Below, piece after piece: positions 49,548 to 64,000 of a stretch of 64,000 nucleotides of DNA. Under the pieces are notes generated by a model. The model searched no databases. It was not told the origin of the DNA and was given only the letters and a program-made list of their open reading frames with translations. The position numbers were made by a program, and so were the translations under genes. How positions within the stretch are numbered: position 1 is the stretch's first letter; every line of letters starts with the position of its first letter. Where the stretch lies: assembly GCF_019578655.1 (NCBI RefSeq), contig NC_063257.1:11780001-11844000 (forward strand), in the 5' to 3' direction. The DNA is from Ricinus communis (taxonomy: Eukaryota > Streptophyta > Magnoliopsida > Malpighiales > Euphorbiaceae).

Positions 49548-50200
49548 AAAGTCACAGATCGTAAAGATAAAATAAAGAAGGATATCTTCAGCTTTCTCCA
49601 TCTAGATCTCACTGGTGTTTGCAGCCTGTTGAAGTAGATGCTAAAGTTTCACTGACGTTTGGTTTTCGTTTTCCGAGTGTTTATATCTTTTTACGCAAGA
49701 ATCCCAAGTATAGCTGAAAACATGTGCGACTTTCTTTACCTGTAATACCAATCTTCTCAGTTAATAAAACTGCACCAAACTCTCTATTCTTACTTGCAGA
49801 AATTATGTTTGTGTGTGTGTTTTCCCATATCGTTAATAGTTATCTACTGCTATAAAATTGCATAAATGTACGAATCAGAAGAATATAAGTTACAGCAAAA
49901 GCTCAATTAGTTCTATTAGCATTTTCCTTCAAGTTACAGCAAATGGTGTAATAGCTTTTACTCTTTATGGGGACCATAATCCTATCTTGTTCTTGCTGCT
50001 AAAGCAAGGTTGAAGGTGCTTTATTTCCAGCATCACTAGTATTCGTCTGGGGAGGCTCGGCATTCTCGTCTGTGAAGATGAACAAGAAATAGTTCCAAGT
50101 TGCAACAAACATCTGTATTGCTTGTGTTAGTTTTTTTCCGCCTTAAAACCCAACAGCAGCTCCATTTTTTCTAGTTCATGGAAGTATTTAGATACTGTTC
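49548..50200. other. Sequence right of COP2 without recognisable gene
   Basis: The composition is less AT-rich than the COP2 LTR, which suggests old genic or UTR sequence. I recognise no protein, RNA gene or repeat. Confidence 0.4.
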
Positions 50201-52260
50201 AACCAACTCCATATTAGAATTTAACCACCAAGTATGGGATGGATTGGTGTGGTTCTTCTACGCCTAGGATACCAGATATTTATTTCGCTAAAAAAAAATG
50301 GCTTAATAATCCTGCAGATTCTGAAACCATTAAAAGAACACCCAATAACTTATTGGGTACTGTACGATACCATTGGGACAATATTACCAAAGGAGTTGCA
50401 AATGGCCTCTCCTTCGAGAAAAAAACCTATTTCTGTCTATGGAGAGAAACCCCTTGGAACACCTTTGTTGAGAAGTTCCCTTCCCTTTTCTAAAATGCCT
50501 AATTGGTCTACCTCAACAAATGTACCTGAAAACTTGTACTTTCTGAATTATATGAAGCCAGTAAGCAAACAGCAAATCCGTAGGCATTTGAACCTGACAT
50601 TACTTTTCCTGTTACAGATGTCAGTTTTTTTTTTTGTTGACCCCTCATATCGACGAATTAGAAGATATGTCAACTGGAAATTGTATATGGAAACAATGAT
50701 TAGTGAAATATCGCGAATTGAGATGCCTATAATCTTTTATATAGTAGCATATTTAAAAGTAAAGGCCATTCTTCGGGTCAAATAAAAAAGAATATGTCAG
50801 TGACATAGCACGACAAAACACTCTCCGAGAGCTTCTATGACATGCTGTTGTTGTTGCCATATTCCATATGTCACAATGGATCTATGATAAGATCATTTAC
50901 TTATAATGGAATGATATACAAAGTCAATAGATCTCAATTAATACAAATAGAATTTATGACTATACAAAGTGTAGAGAATAGTTCTAGATATGGTCCATGA
51001 TGCGAATCAACCCCTTCATTTTACGTCAAAGATCTTATGAAGTTGAAATAATCTCAAACTGCTAATCATACTCAATCGAATAATATAATAATAATATCCC
51101 CTCGTAGTTCAGACTTTATTTTATGACTTTTCAAATGCAAGGAGAGCGCTTATTTAGTCCATCCTTTGAGTTGGATATCTTAAATTTGGACAGTTTTCCA
51201 GCAGCAGATATTGATGCCATTATGCCTTCAGAAAGGCATCACTGATTCTCAGTACATTGCTCTGTCTAAGCTTAGATTTGAATTCTCATGCTGAAGAGCA
51301 GGTTACTATTTTGTAAAGATGGCGAGGTTTCACAAGTTCATACTGAGATCGCCATCAGTAGCTCCCTGACAAAACAAAGGAACGTCCAAGGTTTGCTGCA
51401 AACGGAATATGAGCTACCTCCTGACAAGAATGATTACAAATTTTTCACTCACGGCTTCAAAAGAAAATCTGAAAAACCACAGTTTTCGAAAAATAACGTT
51501 TAGCTATGGCGTTGTCTGGAAGAAAAGGTCAGTCCATTAATCAAAATAACCCACCAGAAATCTGCTAGCCAAGTTGACACCATTATCTTACCGGCCAACA
51601 TCTATTCTCGAGTTGCCGCAAAACGGGATGATCATATGGCCACTCCAACACTACGATACAGTAGGATTTCTGGGTTTCTGACATCAATTAGTGATTCAGT
51701 AAAATCTTCCTTTATCAGTGTAAAAGAAACCATATTCTGGCCTTATGTGTTTGAGTGGCCATGACTGGAATCATGAAGAAACTTGAGGCAAAATCTTGTG
51801 CTGGAAACTCGACATAAAGAAACTATACATCATTGCCATAATTCGCAATCATTTATCAGAAATTATAGTGCCAAATCAGATTTTACAGTAGAAATGGAAA
51901 AAACAGTTAGAATATGCATCTGGGTCATAATCAAACAGAAAGCTTGTTGAACGAAGAAGCTGCTCTTGTAGATATCAGGACAAGCTTCCATAAAAGCCTC
52001 CTGCTGAAGTTAGGTAGTAATGGCTGATTATTTGTGATATACCTTTGTTCGGAATGATCCAGAGTCTTCACTGCATATGCAATTCGAGAGTACATCATAT
52101 ACAATAGAAATCTCTGCCACTTGAGAAAGATGACAGAAGATTTTGACAGCTGATATGCTCTTCTTTCATTCGCAACTTCCGGGTAGACAAGTAATGCAAT
52201 TGACAAAAGCTCTGCTGTACAGAGGTTGAATGAGTAGTTGAATCGTGCATGTTTCTTGCT
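50200..52260 (+). pseudogene. Unrecognised coding-like remnants
   Basis: Several stretches look protein-coding on the plus strand in changing frames. From 50239 there is an 84-residue frame ([52 protein letters not shown]), and a continuation with stops (YLNKCT, LYEASKQTANP, FEPDITFPVTDVS). Further pieces lie at about 51,130 (FSPSFELDILNLDSFPAAD), 51288-51503, and 51,525-51,770 (QVDTIILPANIYSRVAAKRD, LRYSRISGFLTSISDSVKSS). This looks like a decayed multi-exon gene or processed copy. I do not recognise the family. A minus-strand frame at 52206-51931 is an alternative reading of the last part. Confidence 0.4.
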
Positions 52261-53589
52261 GGATTAATTTTGCAAAACTTGAATAATGAAATCCAGGAAA
52301 TTGCTATACTATATAAGAACTTTTGTCCTTGACAGACAGATATAGTATCTTAGGTCATGCAGTAGCTATAAAATGAGTCAACTTGCTCAAAATCAAATAA
52401 GTTTTACTATTTACCCAATGTGATAATAAATACAAAAACAATCTAACTTGCTAAAAGAAAAACAAATAGTATCTAATTACTATCTCCTTATGCGGCAATT
52501 ATAAGACTAAACTGATAATTTAAAACTATAATTTCATTGTTGAACTTATTATCAAGTATCAAACTCGTTCAAAATTAATTTTATTAGTAAATTATAGTAA
52601 AATATTATTTTTAACACAAATTAATTTTAGTGTCTAACTAAAATAATAAATGTAATTCTTTTTCCTGCTTTAAATTTTTATTTTTAATACAACTTAATTT
52701 ATGCAAATTTAAACATCTTAAAACTACTTATATTTACAATAATTTTATTAAGTTACTATATAATTTAATTTTAGTTATTAATATAAAATAAAAATTTCTA
52801 GTTAAAAAATATCATTCTATTGTTACTTTTATTATATATTATAATTAAATTATATAAAAAGTAAGAATTAAATTAAACAATAATATTTTAATTTAGTGAA
52901 ATAATTTAGACACTAAGTTGACAAGTTCACTGTCAATGAAGAAGATCATAATACTCTTGTATATTAAAAGTAAAGCTTTTATCAATCATTCAAATAAGAT
53001 TAATACGAGTAAAATTTTAATTTTTAATATATTTTAATTTTAGTGTCTAATAAAATAATAGATTTTAACTATTTATTTTATTTATAAATTTAAAATTAAA
53101 CTACATAGTAATTTAATAATATTAAATAAAAAATAAGTGTTTTTAATACGTTTAAACTTTCTTGAATTAAATTATGCTAAAAAATAAAAAATAAAAATAA
53201 GTAAAAGAATATTAAATTTATTATTTTAATTAGGCACAAATTAATTTATGCTAAAAATAAAATTTTATTCTAATTTGATAATAAAGTTAATTTTAAAAGA
53301 GTTTAATACTTGATAATAAATTAAAGAATCAAATTGTAATATTAAATTACTAGTTTAGTCTTTCGACTAATACGGATGAAAATAGTTAATCTTATTAAAA
53401 CCAAAAGAGTTTTAATATAATAAAAGAAATATAAAGATTGAATCATATATTAGATTAGGCCTTAATGGATACATAGTATCTAACTCAAGACAAATTCACC
53501 TCCCTATTCCATATTGGAAACGAAACCAAAACCAGTATATCCAAATTTGCAGTTAAAGACATAAATTAGTAAGAAAGAAAAATAAGTCT
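52261..53589. other. AT-rich intergenic DNA
   Basis: The stretch is dominated by A/T words with no long open frame. The phrases TTTTAATTTTAGTGTCTAA and ATTTAATTTTAGT recur, and parts read as loose inverted copies of each other (for example near 52,600 and 53,230). It may be a decayed transposon. Nothing certain can be assigned. Confidence 0.5.
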
Positions 53590-55088
53590 CTATAAAGAAA
53601 GAGAAGAAAAAGAAAAAGAAAAGCTAATGATTACAATGGAAAGGAAACATATTTTATAAATCAAATTTAAGGTAAAGCTTTTGCCTTTCATTTGAATTCT
53701 AATCAATTCTTTGCCATCTGAATCTTTTATCATGCAACTTTTATCTTCAAAGACAACTACGTAGCCTTTCTCCAATAACTGACCAACACTCAATAAATTT
53801 TGATCAATTTTGAGGACATAAAGAACATCATGAATTAGTTTTAAACCTGCACTCCCTTCAATTGCAATAGTTCCTTTGCCTTCTACAGCTATCTTTGCTC
53901 CATTTCCAATTCTGACTTTGGTGTTGTAGGTTGTATCAAGATCTCTGAATAATTCTTAATCAAAGGTCATGTGGTTTGTGCAACCACTATCAATCAACCA
54001 ACTCTCGGTTGAGCTTGCAGTAGTAAAACAAGATACTACAAACAGCTCATCTTTATCAACTTCTTCAACTGCGACCTTTGTTTTTCCTTGTTGTGAAGAC
54101 TTACAGATCTTGTCCATATGTCCTAATTGTCCACACTTATTGCATTTCACATCCGGCCTCTAACAACACTTTGCCTGTGGATGATTACTTTTCTTATAAT
54201 AAGGACATGGTGAAAGATTTTGAGAAGTTTTGTTGTCATTATTATTGCTGAAAATCCCTGGCTTGTTCTTCTTGTTCTTGCTACCATAATTATTACTTTG
54301 AGATTTGACTAGCAAAGCTCCTTCAATGGAACCTTCCTGTCTCATAAGCCTTCTTTATTCTTGAGCTTGAAGTGTACTCAACAATTCTTCCAAGGTGATG
54401 CTTGATAAATGTCTTGAGTTTTTGAGGGAAGTGATTGTATGAAGACTGGCTCGCAAGGAACTAGCTTTCTCACCAGATCTGTCTGCAAGAGGCTAGGCAG
54501 GGAACTCAGAATGCCTAGAAGACAGAAGCACTAGATAGAACTCAAACTAAAGGGAAGGGACTGAAATGGATACTAGTCATATTTTTCAGGAATTGTTACA
54601 AGAATTTTTTGGACAATTCTAGAATCGGAGAGATCAGTACCAAGAAGCCTTATTTTATTTGCAATGATGAGGAGCTTGTCTGCATAGTCTTTGATCGTTT
54701 CTGAATCTTTCATCATTTGCATCTCAAATTCTCGAACTAGATTCAGTGTTTACATTCCTTCAATCCTTTCACTTCCTTCATACTCTTGCTTCAAGAAGTT
54801 CCAGATTTCATATGTTGTTTTCATTGTCATTATTGTGTTGAAAATAACAGAAGATACAGGTGTGAACAAAACTTTTCTTGCTTTGGATTTTCGAAGCCTC
54901 CATTCTTTGTGGTTCTTCATTTGTGCAACAATAGGATTGTTTGGCAAAGGGAAAACTTCATAGTCATCTTCAGCTTTCCATAAATCATTGGTGTCAAGAT
55001 ATGCTTCCATTTTGACAACCCACATTTGATAATTAATTCCATCAAATACAGATGGTGAAATGGCAGTGAAAGAAGTTTCTGACTCCAT
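53590..55088 (-). pseudogene. COP3 Gag, protease and start of pre-integrase
   Basis: The start at 55088 opens a 112-residue frame with the copia Gag words FDGINYQMWVVKMEAYL and YEIWNFLKQEYEG. The piece 54345-54160 has the second half of Gag and a degenerate knuckle (CPYYKKSNHPQAKC). The piece 54150-53956 has an intact CCHC knuckle (CNKCGQLGHMDKIC) and the protease site (WLIDSGCTNHMT). The piece from 53793 (SVGQLLEKGYVVVFED) belongs to the region before integrase and runs into unrelated sequence. Stops or shifts separate the pieces. Confidence 0.85.
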
Positions 55089-55244
55089 TGAATCTGATTG
55101 TAAGATATTTGGTGTTTGTATGTGTATATAAGTTTTTGTGTTTATGTGTTTATTTAGTGTTTTTTTATGGGTTTTTGTTTTTGTGTTTATGGGTTTTTGT
55201 GTTGTTACAAATCCCTTAAGAAAATATGCTTACTGATACCACTT

Positions 55245-55420
55245 TGTTGGTTTTGAGCAAAGAAAAAGATTAGTAGATATGAAAGGAGAATCTAATGTAC
55301 TTTTATTGATTTCAAACATACTATTTATACATCAAAATATAACTAAATTTGCAGAAAAATCTGCTACGAGAAAGCATAAACTACTTCCTAAAAATCTGCA
55401 TAATGAATAGTTCTTATTCT
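55245..55420 (-). repeat. COP3 5' LTR (outer border uncertain)
   Basis: The inner end is TGTTGG on the plus strand at 55245 (CCAACA on the minus strand), one base from the PBS region. The outer border lies somewhere between about 55,400 and 55,435, where NLR-2 coding similarity begins. No second copy is in the window to fix it. Confidence 0.6.
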
Positions 55421-57909
55421 AACTAAAGCTTGACCACTTCAAGCATTTGCAGCTGGAGTCACTTATTCCAACAAAATTAAACAGAAGTAAACGTCTAAGC
55501 TTAGCAAAGCCACTAGAAAAATGAATCTCTTTTCGAACAAAGGCATTAACCAGTTCAAGGTTTCTCAAATGGGGTAGTGCTGCAATGTGAGGCAGTACAT
55601 CTTCATTCAATCTAGACCAGTGCAAATATAAACTTGTCAGGAAGTGCAGTGAGCAAAACCAATGTGGTACCTTTTCCAGTTTCCCCGCCAAAATAAGTGT
55701 CTCGCGGCGGGGGCGGAGGTGATGGCAATGCATCCATTCGAAGGGACTCCTCTTCATTCCTTGCCATGAGAAACTAGTAACGTAGTCTTTTGAAGTTTAG
55801 GATAGAGGAGCAAAAGTCCATCTCATCCATTTCTCTCATATTGGAAATGCCCATTCTGTTCAATTGTGTCATCTTCCCAAGTTGCCTTATTGTGTCACCT
55901 TCTGCTTCGACAAAAGACGTGACTCGTAATTTCTTCAATCTGTAAATTTTAAATAGTGCTCGTGTCCCACTGACATATTGAAAAAGACAGACATGCCCAT
56001 GATTATAACGATACATAATTAGATTTCTCAAGTTCTTTAGGCGCGCTACACCTATGGGAAGTTTCTTTATTGGTGTGTCTCTAATGTTCAGGGTCTCAAG
56101 GTTAATGAGTCCTCCAATAGATTTTGGAAGCTCTGCCACTTGGGTCCTTTTGAGGTTCAAGCACCTTAAGTTGAACAGAATCCCAAGACTATCTGGCAAT
56201 TTCTCAATTGTAGAATTTTCCAAATCCAAGACCCTCAAATTTTTGAGTTTGGATAACAATGTATAGAGGACATACATAGAATGAGCCGCAAACACAAGGA
56301 ATGAACGAAGCTGTGGCATACCGCTGTATGATTCAAGGTCCTCATTAGTTGTTTGAGTGGACAAGCGATGGGCATTATATAACTCAATATCTCCTCGTCC
56401 ATCATATATAGTACAAAATTCCTCTCTCTCTGAGACTGACAGGAGCTCACATAAAAGATCATGCATCTTGCATGCTTTTGGCCTTCCAGATTGATTTCGT
56501 TCTATAACTTGAAGCATGCTCCAACAAGCAAGTTCCATAAGATAACTCTCTGCTAATTCTTTCGAAGTAATCCTACTAACTTGTGGAATAAACCCTTCTG
56601 CTATCCATAGCCTAATGAGCCTTTTACGTCGGATTATATGGTCTTCCGGGAAAAGGCAACAATATAGAAAACAAGGCTTAAGTGGGTATGGCAATTCGTC
56701 GAAACTACGCAACAAAATATTCTTGACTACTTCCAACTTCTGATTATTGTATAGCTGCCAATTCAAGTTGTCACAAACACTCCATTCTATCATTGACTTT
56801 TTGGAAGACATTTGACCACCCAAAGCCGCGACTGCCAGAGGCAGACAGTCACATTTTTTCACCAGTTCTTTAGCCAACGCTTTGAGCTCGCTTGGACAGG
56901 TTCTATCGGGATAACCTGAAAATGCTTTCATGCAAAAGAGACTCCAGGCTTCACTATTCTCCAATGGTCGAATGTGGAGAATATGGCTTCTAATGCCAGA
57001 AGAACCAAAACCAACATCTTCCTTTCGGGTAGTAACCACAATTCGAACATGCCCGTTGATTATTTGGAAATGCCACCTTAATTGCATCTAATAGATTTGT
57101 ATACCACACGTCGTCCAAGACAACTAGGTATCTTTTCAGCTCTAGGTAGCTAATAAGAATCTCTACAAGATCTTTAAATCCCTTTGTATTCAAGTCAGGA
57201 ATGTTATCCTCCCTTGACTGGTGGAATTCTTTGATCAAGCTCCTTTTGAGAGACGGTAATCCATGCATAGCAGTCAAAATGGCACTTCACTATTTCATTT
57301 TTGTATGTCTTAGCAACCAGCATAGTCTTTCCCGATCCCCCCCCTTCCAACCACAGAAATTGAACTTTGTTGCAATTCTCCATCCATCCAGCAACTGGCT
57401 TTCATCTTTGAACCCTACAATATCTTCTTTGATGAATAAAGATGAATCCCTGTGGTATAAAGTCCATTTGTGATCATCATCTGAACCGCACCCTTTATAT
57501 AATTAATATCATATCTCTGTCTCCTCTGAGGCATGGCTTTGATGGTTTCATTGATTTTCTGCAATTTAGATCCAATCCTACGCATCACCCAAAGGTTTTT
57601 CGGAGTGCTCATCATTTGATGAAGGAATTGAGAGAAACAGCCCCCGGTGTGTTGCTGATGCATGTTATACATGAACTCATCAATGATGTCTTCAACTTGG
57701 TATGCTAGGTCCCTCACACTTGCCACCCACGTCTTCTCTCCTTCCAACTTCAACTGTTTTCTCTCAGCATCCACTAGAAAAGTTCTAATGCTTTCTAGTT
57801 CACTTCTGAGTTCTTTAAGTTCATCGTGGACACCTTCTAATAATAATGCTTCATTCTGAAGAGCAGATACCGTTATCCCAATTAGGTCGTCAACTACCAT
57901 CGATGCCAT
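55419..57909 (-). pseudogene. NLR-2: CC-NBS-LRR (RPM1-like) gene, broken and 3'-truncated
   Basis: The start at 57909 opens an Rx-type coiled coil (WVASVRDLAYQVEDIIDEF) in a 164-residue frame. The P-loop region (about 57,340) holds GSGKTMLVAKTY but is out of frame by a run of eight G. A further shift lies near 57,260. Kinase-2 (YLVVLDDVW) is at about 57,120. A third shift near 57,040 leads to the long frame 57087-55774 with IVVTTRKED, CLPLAVAALGG, CFLYCCLFPEDH, MHD in KMHDLL, and LRRs. The last LRR piece is 55757-55419; the C-terminus is missing where COP3 begins. It resembles NLR-1 along its length and points the other way. There is no intron at the kinase-2 junction. Confidence 0.92.
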
Positions 57910-58229
57910 GTTGGGCTACTATATTCATTCACTTCTTTCAACTCCTCGTATTATGTTCTGCAATTAGAACTATGTTGGGTTTAATCTTTTAAATTAAAAT
58001 TATATTAATTTCTTAAGAAAATTAATATTAATGGTTAAATTTTTATTTTTATTTAATTCTTCTAATAATAATTTTAGTACGATGAATGTCAGTAGAAAAA
58101 AAAAACTAAATGTTCTATTTTATAAAATTATTCAATGTAATTTTTTTATAAATTTTAATATTTTAAATGTAATTTTTAAATAGCTTTTGACGATAAATTT
58201 TATATTTTCATCTTTAAATAAATATTAAA
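57910..58229. other. Upstream region of NLR-2
   Basis: AT-rich sequence; the NLR-2 promoter would lie here. No motif could be assigned. Confidence 0.4.
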
Positions 58230-59480
58230 AGCGTTTTTAGTAGGTTCTGGACCCGTTATATGAGAGGTAAACGTCTGTATTTTAAGGGAGTTTTGCTGAA
58301 TTTTTGATAGAATTTTTAAGTCGGGATTAGTCGAAATTTTTAGGCAGTCTAATTCTAAGAGTCCAAGGCTAGGATTAATTATGAAATATTTTATTAATTT
58401 AACTATTATTGTGATAGATAATTCGACAGTTCAGCCAGCTCCACTAAAAGCGTAGAAGCAGCTAAAGGAAACTCAACAGAACTGAGAATTAAAGTCATAT
58501 AATCTATTGCGCGTGTCAAGTCTAGATTTAAATACAATTTTATTTTATTAATAATTACTATAATTAGTAGTATTAGTATTATTATATTTTATTTTCGTTA
58601 GATCGAATAATATTAGGAATGTTTGGGCATCATGTTACTTTAATCTTATTGATGCTAAATTTGAAACAAGGCTCGGGATTAGACAACGTAAAACATGGTA
58701 TTTGATGGGTTGCATCAGGACCATGTGCGCACTGGTATAAATTAGAGACAGGTAATAGGAAAATATTATGTGATGTGCCCCGGTCGAGCACAACTTTCTA
58801 GGCTTATCAAATTTTAATTTGTCGGAAGAAATGTCTATGGTCGAGCTTTGCTTTCTGGACGCTAACCTTATTAGAATAAGAGAGCTGAAGAGCTGATAGA
58901 ATTGGAGTTTAGGATTCTGCTGAGATACTCGTCCTGTATTTGTTAAGATTTTATTCTTTCTGAATTATGATATGGCACACATTTTATTATTTTGTAACAT
59001 TCTATATTATTTAAATAACTATTTCATATAGATAGTTGTTCTTATTTCAGACTATATGATTTTAACTCACTTTTGAGATTAACAGTCTCAATTTAATAAT
59101 TTTTCAGGTATCAGTTAGATCTTCTGTAGTTCCTATCATTTTGGTAGCCCAATTCTTTCTTCCTCAGGCTTAACGTAACTATTTTTCTTGTATTTCTAAT
59201 TATTTAAATTTCTAAATACTCCGCAGTATTGCATTCAGACTTATTATTTCTATTTGACATGATAAATAACTTGATGATGTATTGATTTTATTATTGTTGA
59301 TGAACCGATATAAATTCTGTTGTAATTGTATAGATGAATATTAGTAGATAAAGTATTGGTATATTGAATGAAATTATATTTTAATTAAGTTATTGATCAG
59401 TCATGTTTGTTACGGATTTCGATAGCTTTACGTCTATCCATTCTCTAACGTCGATCACGGGCCACAAATAGATCGTAACA
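58230..59480. repeat. Possible degenerate gypsy solo LTR
   Basis: The words AGTAGGTTCTGGACCCGTTA near the left, TTTTTCAGGTATCAGTTAGA near 59,100 and GATCACGGGCCACAAATAGA ahead of a CGTAACA ending near 59,480 resemble long LTRs of Tekay/Del elements such as GYP2 (TTTTCTTTTCAGG, GTTACA end). No matching partner, PBS or target duplication was found, so this is tentative. Confidence 0.35.
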
Positions 59481-59817
59481 TTATTATTTAAGGAATTTAA
59501 TTTTATACTTAGTACAAATGTTAGAAATATTGAGTAGATATTAAACTGTGAACTTATAGTTTTAAGAAATTAGTTTTGTTTTAGTTATGAACAATGCTGC
59601 CATCTAACCTAATAAATTATACAAAAGAGAAATATTAATTTTGTGACTTTATATGTCTAAAAATAATTTCTATTATATTCTTCAACTGTAGCTAGTAAAA
59701 AAATGTGATTCTATTAAAATTATTGGCAAACCTGTGTGATTTTACCATTGTGGTTGACATATTAAATTTGGATTTTAATTATTTTAGCAGGGACGCATGT
59801 CGTTTATATATATATAG
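59481..59817. other. Spacer beyond the 3' end of the GH116 gene
   Basis: No coding sequence is seen. It may include the 3' UTR of the glucosylceramidase gene on the minus strand. Confidence 0.45.
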
Positions 59818-63978
<4,161 letters not shown>

Positions 63979-64000
63979 CTATAAGAAGTATCAGCACCCA

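Larger units (their letters stand above)
53590..55435 (-). mobile_element. COP3: 5' portion of a Ty1/copia element, truncated after the protease
   Basis: Minus-strand order: LTR (about 55,435-55,245), PBS-like AGTGGTATCA (55243-55234), Gag from 55088, zinc knuckles, protease, and a start of the pre-integrase region ending at about 53,590. No integrase, reverse transcriptase or second LTR follows on the left. It lies directly next to the truncated end of NLR-2. Confidence 0.82.

Noticed and set aside
50234..50785. 183-residue open frame
   Set aside because: Its residue pattern is less protein-like than the overlapping frame from 50239, and it is rich in Leu and Ile as expected from a shadow frame.
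50200..51110. Plastid DNA insertion
   Set aside because: I considered plastid genes (rps, rpl, ndh, ycf) because of the AT-rich style but could match none of them by eye; left unassigned.
51931..52206. Minus-strand 91-residue open frame as a gene
   Set aside because: No family was recognised and a plus-strand reading of the same region fits with neighbouring remnants; kept only as an alternative within the unknown region.

Overview
The window looks like nuclear DNA of a dicot plant. It has AT-rich intergenic sequence, two intron-rich housekeeping genes with GT-AG introns, CC-NBS-LRR resistance-gene relatives, and a large load of Ty1/copia and Ty3/gypsy LTR retrotransposons primed by initiator-Met tRNA. 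The predicted proteins would fit a rosid, possibly Malpighiales. That placement is an impression and was not tested by a search.

Layout. (1) 1 to about 19,200 is a nest of retrotransposons. The outer element is an old minus-strand SIRE/Maximus-like copia (called COP1 here). It is split by a minus-strand Reina-like gypsy (GYP1, 3125-6006, internally deleted) and by a full-length plus-strand Tekay/Del-like gypsy (GYP2, 6609-16049, LTRs of about 2.3 kb, perfect 5-bp target duplication). (2) 19,200-21,400 is AT-rich intergenic DNA. (3) 22,015-37,463 (+) is an apparently intact 20-exon gene for a DDHD-domain phospholipase A1 of the SGR2 type. Its introns hold a MITE-like element, a tRNA-derived SINE, a 300-bp tandem duplication and a possible alternative terminal exon. 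(4) 39,079-42,119 (+) and 55,419-57,909 (-) are two related, tail-to-tail CC-NBS-LRR genes, both broken by frameshifts or stops. Between them lie a decayed but structurally complete copia (COP2, 42,621-49,542) whose 3' LTR is itself split by a 2-kb AT-rich element with a 548-bp tandem repeat, a stretch of unrecognised coding-like remnants (50.2-52.2 kb), and the 5' part of a third copia (COP3, minus strand) that abuts the end of the second NLR. (5) 59,818-63,978 (-) is the C-terminal 815 residues of a GH116 (GBA2-type) non-lysosomal glucosylceramidase; its 5' end lies beyond the right edge.

The intact genes act separately: SGR2-type phospholipase in endomembrane and vacuolar lipid metabolism (known for gravitropism in Arabidopsis), GBA2-type enzyme in glucosylceramide turnover. 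The rest is resistance-gene decay and transposon turnover. I found no convincing new multi-gene system. The most unusual items are the tandem-repeat element inside the COP2 LTR, the dyad-rich repeat array in the COP1 LTR, an intron present in one NLR copy and absent from the other at the same codon, and the possible truncating exon of the SGR2 gene. Exon borders and domain calls were read by eye. Element boundaries given as 'about' are uncertain.
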